Below, piece after piece: positions 1-6,526 of a DNA stretch of 9,343 nucleotides (position 1 is the stretch's first letter; each line of letters starts with the position of its first letter). Origin of the DNA: Chloroflexota bacterium (GTDB lineage Bacteria > Chloroflexota > Anaerolineae > B4-G1 > SLSP01). The notes below the pieces were generated by a model. That model made no database searches. It was not told the origin of the DNA and was given only the letters and a program-made list of their open reading frames with translations. The DNA is taken from the NCBI GenBank assembly GCA_022707665.1, contig JAKJAE010000079.1, forward strand, positions 1 to 9,343, written 5' to 3'. The position numbers and the translations under genes are program-made.

Positions 1-119
1 CAGGCTTCGTAACCCTTTTCCACTGCCAGTGGGTCCCGATGTGGGGGGTGCTCAATTGCGGGGCTGTTGATACCCTCATGGGCATACTCGAGAAGGGCTT
101 GCTCCCACGGCGCCAACAT
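1..119 (-). CDS. Unrecognised protein, N-terminal fragment (runs off left edge)
   Basis: An uninterrupted minus-strand reading frame runs from an ATG at 119 to the window edge, giving 39 residues that begin MLAPWEQALLEYAHEG. I chose this ATG because GGAG lies six bases upstream. An in-frame ATG at 131 would add four residues but has no ribosome binding site. It starts 27 bases after the stop of the transporter gene and on the same strand, so it could be the next gene of that transcript. The fragment is soluble-looking, acidic and proline-containing, and I recognise no family. The main doubt is its shortness: a 39-codon open frame can occur by chance in G+C-rich DNA. Confidence 0.42.
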   Translation of the reverse strand, partial: MLAPWEQALLEYAHEGINSPAIEHPPHRDPLAVEKGYEA

Positions 120-146
120 TATGGTCTCCATAGTGTGTAGAGCCGC

Positions 147-1922
147 TCAGTTCGTGAGAGGCCAGAGTGCCGGCACAAGCACGATGCTGATGAGATAGAC
201 GATCACGGTAAGGAGTGAGCCGACTTTGGTGAAGTCGAGGAACTTGTAGTGCCCAGGACTATATACAATCAGGCAGGCGGGTTCGAGTGGGGTGATGAAC
301 GAGCAACTGGCGCTGACGGCAATCATCACTGCGAACGTGCGCGGGTTGAGCCCCAGATGGGTGGCCGTCTGGATTGCGATGGGCAACACGAGCGCTGCCG
401 CGGCCTGATTGGACATTGGCTGGGTCAACACCATCGTCAGGAAGAAGAAGAGTGACAGGAGGAGGATAGGATGGTCAAGACCCTTGAGCCGGATGACCTG
501 GTCGGCAATAAAGCTAGCAGTGCCAGTGTATTCCATAGCTGTGCCCAGTGCGAGCATGCAGCCAACGACGATCAGAGCTTGCCACTGTACCTGGTGGTAG
601 GCTTCGTCCGGTGTGATGCACCGCGTCACGAAGACGCCCAGGACGCCGAGGGTCACAGCGATCGGTAGGCTGACAATCTCGAGTGTGGCAAGCAAGAGCG
701 CCCCAAGGAAGATGGCGATGGAGATGGGCGCACGACGCTGGTTGGGCCCCGTTCGCTCGACCATACCCAGGGTGTAGAAGTGACTGGGGTCAAGCGCCCC
801 AATGGTCGCCCGTGGTCCTTGGACCAGAAGCTCATCCCCTGGGCGCAGACGAACCCGGCTCAACTTGCTGAAGAGATCTCTGTCGCGGCGGTGCATACCC
901 AGAACCTGCAGCCCGTAGTGCTGCCGGAACTGCAACGTTTTCAGAGTACGACCTGATACCGGTGACCCTGGGAGCACCACGATCTCCGCAAGGCGTGTGT
1001 CTTCGGTCTGCAGGCGCGGGTCCGATAGCTTGACTTCTGCCTTTAGCTCGAGCCCGGTCAAGCTTTTGATCGCGAGAACGTCACTTCGGTCTCCCTTGAC
1101 AAGCAGCTCATCCCCTTCCTGGAGTTCGTGCTGCGACGTAGGCACGACGTATCGGTTCTTATCGCGAAGGATCCGGACGACCGTAAGATCGAGGTCGCGG
1201 CCCAGGCCAGACTCTGCCAGAGTCTTCCCGATGAGTGGCGATCCGGGTACGACGACTGCTTCGGTCAGGTAGGGGCGTATGGACAACGTGGTCTCATCGG
1301 TACCTTCTCCCCGTACAGGGATCAGGCGGTTCCCGATGAAGTGCATGTATAGCAGTCCGACCAAGGCAATGGGCAGACCGACAAGGGTGAGCTCGAACAT
1401 CCGCAGAGGTTCCATACCGTAGTCGGTCATCAGGCCACTCACGAGGACGTTGGTTGAAGAAGCGACAAGCGATAGCGAACTCCCGAGAATCGCAGCAAAG
1501 GCCAGGGGCATCAGCAGCTTGGCGCGCGGGGTGTGCGTTCGCCGGCTGAGCTCGAGGACGATGGGCAGGAAAAGCGCAGCCGTGGCTGTGTTGCTGACAA
1601 AGCCACTCAGGAGGGTGACGATCGCCATCATGACCAGGAGCAGATGCTGACGGTGATTGTCGAGCAAGCGCAGGAGCTTACGACCGGCGAGGTCGATCAC
1701 GCCCGTGCGTGTCACCGCCGCTGTCAGAACCAACAATCCGAAGATCATGACTGCGGTGTCGCTGCCGAAGCCCGCGAAGGTCTCGCGAGGAGGGATCAGG
1801 CCTGCGAGGCTGAGCGTAATGAGCAGGCCGAGCGCGATGATGTCGGCGCGGAACTGATCGATGGAGAAGAGCACCACCGTGATGAATATGATGAGAATGA
1901 GCAGCCCGATCTGGATGGTCAA
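147..1922 (-). CDS. SLC13/DASS-type transporter with two RCK_C (TrkA-C) domains
   Basis: This is an integral membrane permease of the divalent anion:Na+ symporter (SLC13, ArsB/NhaD-like) superfamily, 591 residues long. An N-terminal membrane half (about residues 1-200) contains the SNTATAA motif at 110-116. Two consecutive RCK_C domains follow (about 218-295 and 308-378), each ending in a GDELLV signature. A second membrane half (about 398-590) carries the matching SNQAAAA motif at 504-510 and a final FITPLEP re-entrant segment. RCK_C modules are soluble regulatory domains. Relatives carry sulfate, dicarboxylates or other anions, and the substrate cannot be read here. I chose the TTG at 1922 because GGGAG lies five bases upstream and a membrane helix starts at once. 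The frame stays open to 2075, but that extension has no membrane or domain character and overlaps the promoter. Confidence 0.9.
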   Translation of the reverse strand: MTIQIGLLILIIFITVVLFSIDQFRADIIALGLLITLSLAGLIPPRETFAGFGSDTAVMIFGLLVLTAAVTRTGVIDLAGRKLLRLLDNHRQHLLLVMMAIVTLLSGFVSNTATAALFLPIVLELSRRTHTPRAKLLMPLAFAAILGSSLSLVASSTNVLVSGLMTDYGMEPLRMFELTLVGLPIALVGLLYMHFIGNRLIPVRGEGTDETTLSIRPYLTEAVVVPGSPLIGKTLAESGLGRDLDLTVVRILRDKNRYVVPTSQHELQEGDELLVKGDRSDVLAIKSLTGLELKAEVKLSDPRLQTEDTRLAEIVVLPGSPVSGRTLKTLQFRQHYGLQVLGMHRRDRDLFSKLSRVRLRPGDELLVQGPRATIGALDPSHFYTLGMVERTGPNQRRAPISIAIFLGALLLATLEIVSLPIAVTLGVLGVFVTRCITPDEAYHQVQWQALIVVGCMLALGTAMEYTGTASFIADQVIRLKGLDHPILLLSLFFFLTMVLTQPMSNQAAAALVLPIAIQTATHLGLNPRTFAVMIAVSASCSFITPLEPACLIVYSPGHYKFLDFTKVGSLLTVIVYLISIVLVPALWPLTN

Positions 1923-2046
1923 ACTGGTCTCCCAGGTCTTTTTTACAGCGATGCACGGTAGGGAGGCTGGCTCGGCCTGCCGAGGCACGATCTTCGACCC
2001 AGAACATATCGGATCAGGGTGCCGCTGTTTTCCAGTCCCGAGTCGT

Positions 2047-2075
2047 ATTATCGCTGGAGAACCACTGGCTGGCAA
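2047..2075 (-). promoter_or_regulatory. Sigma-70-type promoter for the SLC13 transporter gene
   Basis: On the minus strand TTGCCA (2075-2070) and GATAAT (2052-2047) are separated by 17 bases, which is close to the vegetative consensus. A start near 2040 would leave a leader of about 118 bases before the TTG at 1922. The leader contains a small hairpin (CTCGG/CCGAG arms at 1971-1984), but I recognise no riboswitch. The promoter suggests this gene can be transcribed independently of lrgAB. Confidence 0.5.
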
Positions 2076-2136
2076 GGCGCGGCTTCAGAGGGGTGGCACG
2101 CAGCCCACTCGGCCGTGGTCGAATGGTGTCACAAGA

Positions 2137-2152
2137 CCTGGGCTGCACCAGG
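2137..2152 (-). terminator. Weak hairpin after lrgB, possible terminator
   Basis: Arms CCTGG (2137-2141) and CCAGG (2148-2152) form a 5-bp stem with a 6-base loop just after the lrgB stop. No proper T-run follows on the minus strand, so any termination would be partial or Rho-dependent. Read-through into the downstream transporter gene is possible. Confidence 0.2.
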
Positions 2153-2155
2153 CCA

Positions 2156-2878
2156 CTAGGGTGCGAGGTTCAGCAGATCCACGATCACCGGAACTATGAT
2201 CGCGGTCAGGATGCCGTTGAGCCCCATGCCAAGCCCGGCGAACGCGCCTGTCTCCTCATCCATCTGGAAGGCTCTGGCAGTACCGATACCGTGTGATGCC
2301 ACGCCGATGGCAAAACCGCGCACCGCCGGGTCGTTGATACGCAGCAAGTCGAGGATGGCTTTGCCGCCAACTGCCCCGATGATGCCCGTCAGGATAACCA
2401 ACACGGCCGTCAGTGAGGGTTGCCCACCAACCTTCTCTGCAATGCCCATCGCGATCGGTGTGGTAACGGACTTCGGGGCGAGAGAGAGAAGGGAGAGATC
2501 TGATGCCCCCAGGAGCTTTCCCAGACCTATGGCGCTGATGACGGCAGTGAGTGCACCGCAGATGAGGGCAATCGTGACCGGGCCGGCCAGGGTACGCAGC
2601 CGGTTGAGCCGGTGGTAGAGGGGTACGGCGAGGGCTACCGTAGCAGGCCCAAGCAGGAAGTGGATGAACCTGGTTGCTTCAGCATAGTCCACGTAAGGGG
2701 TTCGTGTGAGAAGGAGTAGGGTTGACATGGTGATGACCGAGATCAGCACCGGGTTCAGCCAGGTGCTGCCTGTGCGCGCGTGGAGCCATTGGGACGCCAG
2801 ATAGACGAGGAGGGTGACGGTGAGCCACAGCAATGGCCCGCGGACCACGGCTCCCCATGCCCCGGCGTCAGGCTGCAC
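2156..2878 (-). CDS. lrgB: LrgB/CidB family membrane protein
   Basis: LrgB-type integral membrane protein of 240 residues. This family partners with LrgA/CidA. In Staphylococcus the pair modulates murein hydrolase activity and cell lysis, and in other bacteria and plastids related proteins are tied to pyruvate or glycolate transport. Family hallmarks are visible: LGPATVALAVPLY at 76-88, LAPKSVTTPIAMGIAE at 133-148 and GVASHGIGTARAFQ at 192-205, with hydrophobic segments throughout. I chose the GTG at 2878 because GGAAGGGG lies seven bases upstream. It overlaps the end of lrgA by 11 bases, implying translational coupling. An ATG at 2908 would add ten polar residues. The length is normal for the family and no key motif is missing. 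The substrate in this organism is unknown. Confidence 0.92.
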   Translation of the reverse strand: MQPDAGAWGAVVRGPLLWLTVTLLVYLASQWLHARTGSTWLNPVLISVITMSTLLLLTRTPYVDYAEATRFIHFLLGPATVALAVPLYHRLNRLRTLAGPVTIALICGALTAVISAIGLGKLLGASDLSLLSLAPKSVTTPIAMGIAEKVGGQPSLTAVLVILTGIIGAVGGKAILDLLRINDPAVRGFAIGVASHGIGTARAFQMDEETGAFAGLGMGLNGILTAIIVPVIVDLLNLAP

Positions 2879-3233
2879 TGCGGGGCCCCTTCCGCTCGCG
2901 ATGCGCAATGACAGCCCGCATCGTCAACGCCGTGGCGGCGATGGTGAGGGCCGTGCCCCCGACCAGGGCAGCCGTGATCGGCAGCCATTCCTGCCGGAGC
3001 AGGGCCAGATAGGCGACAACACCCGTTCCGGCAGGCACGAAGAGGAGCGATAGTGTTTTGATCAACGCGTCGGCAGTACGTTCCAGCCCATGGGGAACAC
3101 GGCCTCGCGCCAGCAGGACGATAAAGAGCAGCAGCATCCCTACGACGGGTCCGGGAATGGGGAGGCCGGTTGCGGTGACGATGAGTTCGCCCGCGAGCTG
3201 AAACAGCAACAGAATCGCTAACCCGCTGATCAT
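2868..3233 (-). CDS. lrgA: LrgA/CidA family holin-like membrane protein
   Basis: Small CidA/LrgA family protein of 121 residues with about four hydrophobic segments and a basic C-terminal tail. It shows the family motif [15 protein letters not shown] (23-37) and the [13 protein letters not shown] segment (61-73). It is expected in the cytoplasmic membrane, working with LrgB encoded directly downstream. Its ATG at 3233 overlaps the stop of the upstream ABC gene in the string ATGA. No good Shine-Dalgarno sequence precedes it, so its translation probably depends on ribosomes finishing the ABC gene. That dependence matters because the ABC gene carries a frameshift: ribosomes in the first frame stop at 4851, far upstream. 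The call to family is firm, but the holin-like versus metabolite-transport role is open. Confidence 0.92.
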   Translation of the reverse strand: MISGLAILLLFQLAGELIVTATGLPIPGPVVGMLLLFIVLLARGRVPHGLERTADALIKTLSLLFVPAGTGVVAYLALLRQEWLPITAALVGGTALTIAATALTMRAVIAHRERKGPRSAA

Positions 3234-5093
3234 AGTGATGTGTCGAGCCCATCCTTCGCCGAACTTGTGACTTTGAGATCCTGCGTCGCCTCGGGGGGCG
3301 ACTCGGCATACCAGAGGCGCCGCATCTCGTCGCTGGTGCGCAGCAACTCGTTGAGTGTGCCCTGGGCCTCAAGCTTACCGTCCTTGAGGACGATGACGTG
3401 ATCGGCCCGGCGAAGGGCAACACGGCGGTTCGAAACGGCCAGGCAGGTCACACCGGGGCGCTCAAAGACCCGTTCCCAGAGCGCCTGCTCAGTCTCGACA
3501 TCCAGTGCGCTCGAGAGGTCATCGAAGACCAGGAGCTCGGGGTCACGGACGAACATCCTGGCGGCTGCCGTGCGTTGGATCTGGCCACCGGACAGTTTGA
3601 CGCCCTTGGGACCGACCTTCGTCTCTAGCCCTTCGTCGAACTCGCCCACATCGTAATCCATGACGGCTGTCCGGATCGCCGCCATAATGTCATCCTCGGA
3701 TCGATCGAGGCCCATCAGGATATTGTCACGCAGCGAGTCGCTGAACAGGCGTGGCACCTGCGCCGTGTAGGCACATCGTGGAGGTGTGAACCAGGTGCCT
3801 GCATCCTCGATGGGTATCCCATTCCAGAATACTTCGCCGGCATCACGCGGTAGCAGCCCAAGAAGCGCCCGCAGCAGTGTCGTCTTGCCCGACCCTATCC
3901 GGCCGGTGATCACTGTAAGCGTCCCCGGGCGGAGGCGGAGCGAGATGTCCTCAATGCCGTTCTCGCTGCTGGGATAGCGATAGGTGAGCCCTTTCACCTC
4001 CAGAAGCTCAAGGCGATCCTCCGGCGTTTTCTCGGGATAGATGACCTCGGGAAGCTTCCCGTCAAGATACACGGGCCCGGGTTCGGTGAGCGCTTCGGGT
4101 GGCGCTCCTTCCATGAGGCGGCTCATTCGCTCTACCGAGACGCTGATCTGCTTGTAGCGCGCGACGAGAAGCCCTGAGAAGGTCGTCAGCTCGCTGATAC
4201 CACCGAGCATGAACACGAAGAGTGAGAAGTCGCCAACGGTGAAGGTGCCACGTACCATCGCCTGACCGGCCAAGATGAGAATCATGCCCGTTCCAAGGTC
4301 GACTGCGTTCCGGAAGAGCGATCCCAGGATCGTGTTGAAGAGCCGTTCCCTTACCACAACCTTCCGGCGTGTGTTATTAATCTCGTTGAAGTGCCTCAGA
4401 ACGCTATCTTCAGCGGTGGCGACCTTGACAGCCTGGACTGCACCGAAGAACTCACCGATGAACCCGGTGACGATGCCGGAAGCCTTGCGGCTGGCGCGTC
4501 GATACTGCTCGATGCGCTTGGTGGTGCTGCTGGCCAGGACTCCTACGAACACGAGGGGCAGGACTGACACCAGCGTGATAGGGACATTGATCGAGAGCAT
4601 GGTGATGATGGCGACCACGGCAAAGGCGATCATGCCGAGGATATCGTTCATCCACAACGCGAAGAGCGAGATCTCGAAGACGTCACCACGGAAACGGCTG
4701 ATGGCTTCACCGGGCGAGTCGGGAAGAGCCGAGGCCCCCGGCCGGCGCAGGATGTGGGCTAACAGGTTTCTGCGCAGGAGGGTCATCGTGTGGATGAAAA
4801 AGGGTACAGTCGTTGCAATCAGGCCGTACATCCCCAGCACCCGGCCCAGTTCACACGCGATCAGGAACGCAACGAGTGTCCAGACGTCCCAACGTGCCGG
4901 CGACTGACTGACTCGAGAGGAGGTCAAAGAACGCCTTCATGATGAAGCCGGGGATCTGCCAGAATGCCATCAGGACCATCATCGCGGCGAGATTGCCCAG
5001 GAACAGCTTCCAGCGGAAGCATATCATATCCAACGTGACTCGCCAGGTCGGGAGGGCGTTGACGCGTTCCCTTTCCTCTGTCATCTCAGCCAT
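3230..5093 (-). pseudogene. ABC half-transporter (membrane + ATPase domains), frameshifted near 4902-4913
   Basis: The second subunit of a heterodimeric ABC exporter, split by a frameshift. Frame one starts at ATG 5093 (GGAGG five bases upstream) and encodes MAEMTEERER through the first membrane helix to FFDLLSSQ, then reads nonsense to a stop at 4851. The rest continues in another frame to 3230. Removing one of three GACT units at 4902-4913 restores [16 protein letters not shown] and a 619-residue protein, normal for the family. In repaired numbering the ATPase has Walker A GRIGSGKT at 396-403, signature LSGGQ at 499-503 and Walker B LLVFDD at 519-524, with Asp at the usual catalytic Glu. 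Asn 554 (VSNRR) sits where the H-loop His is expected. Asp at the Walker B site is common in the degenerate half of such heterodimers. The open part from 4927 (TTG start, no ribosome site) would encode 565 residues lacking the first helix. A sequencing error is possible. Confidence 0.85.
4902..4913. repeat. Tetranucleotide tract (GACT)x3 at the frameshift
   Basis: Three perfect tandem GACT units (AGTC on the coding strand) lie exactly where the ABC gene changes frame. Two units would keep the gene in frame, while three shift it by one base. This fits a single slipped-strand event. The tract is too short to be a classic hypermutable phase-variation repeat. Confidence 0.75.
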
Positions 5094-5126
5094 GGATGCC
5101 TCCACAGGACCACCGAGGCGCGTGAT

Positions 5127-5942
5127 TCATGCGAACACCTCCTCGAGGCCGGTTTGGAGAAGGTGGGAAAACCGCGAGTGAAGATTGGCCACCAGAGCCG
5201 TCCGCTGACCATGCTCAGCGATCTCTCCGTCCTGCAAGATCATGATCTCGTCGGCTCGGTGGACCGTTCCCAACCGGTGAGCGATGACGATGGCGGTTCG
5301 GTTGCGGAGGAGCTTGTCGACGGCTCGCTCGATCAGTTGCTCAGTTGCCGGATCCAGGCGCGAGGAGGCTTCGTCAAGGATGACGAGGCCGGGGTCGCGG
5401 AGAAAGACGCGTGTGAACGCCAGTAACTGCGCTTCACCTGCCGATAGACCGCGCCCGCCAGTCTCCAGCTGGGTGTTAAGGCCCTGGGGCAACGCGCCAT
5501 ACCATTCGGCCAGCTCCAACTCCTCGATGACGGCCTGGATCTGGTCGTCCGAAATCGAGCGATCGAAGAGGGTCAGATTGTCGCGAACCGAGGGGCTGGT
5601 ATTGCCGTGAAAACCCATATCGAGATCGAGGCAATGGCGGGCCAGTTCGGCCCGGAGGGAGTTGGTCGCAGTCCAGGCCACGTTCTCACCAAAGTAGGCC
5701 GCGCCAATGGTAATGAGCTGTTGGAGAATTGCCAGTGCGATGAAGGTGAGTGCCGAGTTGATCAGGACGCTGGCGGCAGCACCGGTTTGCGTGGCATCGA
5801 TGAAGCCGCGCATGATTCTGGGGTTGAACACCTGCAGGCCGATGCTACTCAAGAGTAGTACCGTCAGGATAGCGAACTGCAGCCGTTGCGGCCGGATGTG
5901 GTGTGCTAAGAGATCCCAGTAACGGCGCAGGGAGGGCCTCAT
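5127..5942 (-). CDS. ABC half-transporter with a large in-frame internal deletion (no Walker A)
   Basis: The first subunit of the heterodimeric ABC exporter, reduced to 271 residues against about 590-600 in the family. Residues 1-117 are a normal start of the membrane domain with two hydrophobic stretches (22-40 and 58-85). At about 117/118 the sequence jumps (GNTSP to SVRDNLTLFD) straight into the ATPase helical region. About 320 residues are missing: the remaining membrane helices, Walker A and the Q-loop. What remains is signature LSAGEAQ (166-172), Walker B LVILDE with catalytic Glu 191, and H-loop His 222. The ATG at 5942 has GAGGT six bases upstream. The stop lies 33 bases before the second subunit. 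The frame is open, so a fragment could be made, but it cannot bind ATP or transport. An assembly collapse is the main alternative. Confidence 0.85.
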   Translation of the reverse strand: MRPSLRRYWDLLAHHIRPQRLQFAILTVLLLSSIGLQVFNPRIMRGFIDATQTGAAASVLINSALTFIALAILQQLITIGAAYFGENVAWTATNSLRAELARHCLDLDMGFHGNTSPSVRDNLTLFDRSISDDQIQAVIEELELAEWYGALPQGLNTQLETGGRGLSAGEAQLLAFTRVFLRDPGLVILDEASSRLDPATEQLIERAVDKLLRNRTAIVIAHRLGTVHRADEIMILQDGEIAEHGQRTALVANLHSRFSHLLQTGLEEVFA

Positions 5943-5984
5943 CCAGATACCTCACTGTTTGAACGTATGTCCGAAGCGTTCAGG

Positions 5985-6012
5985 AGTGTAGAGCCTCTTC
6001 GTGAGATGTCAA
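5985..6012 (-). promoter_or_regulatory. Promoter of the ABC-lrgAB operon
   Basis: On the minus strand TTGACA (6012-6007, perfect -35) is followed after 16 bases by TACACT (5990-5985, a TAnnnT -10). Transcription would start near 5978, about 36 bases before the ATG at 5942. It is the only good candidate upstream of the operon and fires away from the RNA promoter at 6054. Confidence 0.6.
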
Positions 6013-6039
6013 CGCCTGCGTGTCCGGGCCAACCCGCGC

Positions 6040-6053
6040 GATCCAAGTGGATC
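6040..6053. repeat. Perfect inverted repeat GATCCA-AG-TGGATC, possible operator
   Basis: A perfect 6+2+6 palindrome ends one base before the -35 box of the plus-strand promoter and lies between the two divergent promoters. The position suits a DNA-binding regulator acting on either unit, but no regulator gene is present in the window. Confidence 0.4.
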
Positions 6054-6082
6054 TTGACAATCAATTGTTACTATGGTATATT
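6054..6082 (+). promoter_or_regulatory. Strong sigma-70-type promoter driving a non-coding RNA
   Basis: A perfect TTGACA (6054-6059) is followed after exactly 17 bases by TATATT (6077-6082), inside an A+T-rich island in otherwise G+C-rich DNA. The expected start is about 6088-6090. This is the best-looking promoter in the window, and no gene lies downstream on the plus strand before the terminator at 6478. Confidence 0.75.
6055..6070. repeat. Near-perfect inverted repeat overlapping the -35 box, possible operator
   Basis: TGACAAT and ATTGTTA form a 7+2+7 inverted repeat with one mismatch. It covers most of the -35 element and half the spacer of the plus-strand promoter, where a bound protein would block RNA polymerase. 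Part of the symmetry may simply come from the A+T-rich promoter. Confidence 0.3.
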
Positions 6083-6088
6083 ATAGGT

Positions 6089-6512
6089 ACCTCGAGGAAG
6101 GACGTTCGACCCACGAACTGATATCCAAGGGGTAAGGGAGTCCCGAGTAATTGGATGACGACCCTATCGTTGCCAGACCTCGAGAAGCTCAACGGGGGGC
6201 TCGTATCAAAGGTCGAGAAAGACCAAGAGCCAGGGAAGGGCCATCAGAGGGAAGGCAATCTCAAGGCAATGTCACGTCAGTGACAACGGGGAAGCGCACG
6301 ATACGTGGCTGAACCGAAGTCAACGAGGCAAAGCCAAGGGAGAGCAAGTAGGAGTCCTGGCTTCGAAGACCCGGCGGAGTGGTAGCATTCCCACCGGGAC
6401 AGTGAAACAGGATATGCCGAAAGCACCGTAGGGAAAGCAAAAGGTTACTTGGGACCCCTTCTTTTTGAGCAACTGACGGCGCGCTCCTGAAGTACTGGGA
6501 GCGCGCCTTTTT
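6089..6512 (+). ncRNA. Structured non-coding RNA of unassigned family, about 425 nt
   Basis: This unit is bounded by a near-consensus promoter and an intrinsic terminator and has no convincing reading frame. Helices I can pair by eye: CTCGAGG 6091-6097 with CCTCGAG 6178-6184, enclosing GTTCG/CGAAC (6104-6118), ATCCAA/TTGGAT (6123-6156) and ACGA/TCGT (6158-6170); GGCTC/GAGCC (6198-6231) enclosing GGTC/GACC (6211-6224); GTCAC/GTGAC (6271-6284); TGGCT/AGCCA (6306-6336); and CAAGTA 6345-6350 with TACTTG 6446-6451, enclosing TCCTG/CAGGA (6355-6412) and a CCCGG/CCGGG hairpin (6370-6398). Unpaired parts are rich in GGGAAG-like purine runs. The 8-base AAGGCAAT occurs twice (6252, 6263). I see no RNase P, tmRNA, SRP or 6S signatures. 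A HEARO/omega-RNA-like or intron-derived RNA is possible, but no partner protein is nearby. Helix choices are mine and uncomputed. Confidence 0.65.
6478..6512 (+). terminator. Intrinsic terminator of the non-coding RNA
   Basis: GGCGCGCTCC (6478-6487) and GGAGCGCGCC (6498-6507) form a perfect 10-bp G+C-rich stem with a 10-base loop, directly followed by TTTTT (6508-6512). The T-run is on the plus strand only. In the opposite direction the hairpin lies downstream of hpt, but no T-run follows it there. Confidence 0.9.
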
Positions 6513-6526
6513 GAGCCAAGCATTGG

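Noticed and set aside
1533..1961. A 142-codon plus-strand open frame rich in charged residues
   Set aside because: It lies antisense to the N-terminal membrane half of the SLC13 transporter, whose motifs and domain order are clear. Its composition is that expected from the complement of membrane-protein codons.
1923..2075. A 51-residue N-terminal extension of the SLC13 transporter
   Set aside because: It overlaps the promoter elements, has no signal or membrane character, and the TTG at 1922 has a well-spaced GGGAG.
2755..3423. A 222-codon minus-strand open frame covering lrgA
   Set aside because: Arg/Pro/Ser-rich translation in an alternative frame over lrgA and the ABC C-terminus, both of which have clear family signatures.
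4275..4907. A 210-codon plus-strand open frame opposite the ABC membrane domain
   Set aside because: Arg/Ser/Met-rich low-meaning translation with no motif. It is an antisense shadow of the ABC gene.
4902..4913. A genuine phase-variation switch
   Set aside because: Only three repeat units are present, far fewer than typical contingency loci, and the partner gene is also broken, so programmed switching is not needed to explain it.
6089..6512. RNase P RNA, tmRNA, SRP RNA or 6S RNA
   Set aside because: GAGGAAGGACG at the 5' end recalls RNase P, but the conserved ACAGAA-type 3' core and other signatures are absent. There is no tag frame with an acceptor-like CCA end for tmRNA, no SRP GGAAGG-AGCA core, and it is too long and branched for 6S.
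6089..6512. Complete group II intron
   Set aside because: There is no GUGYG 5' end, no recognisable domain V hairpin and no intron-encoded reverse transcriptase. Only a remnant could be argued.
6320..6523. A 67-codon minus-strand open frame across the RNA and its terminator
   Set aside because: It runs through the perfect terminator hairpin, has no ribosome site or recognisable motif, and is opposite the promoter-driven transcript.
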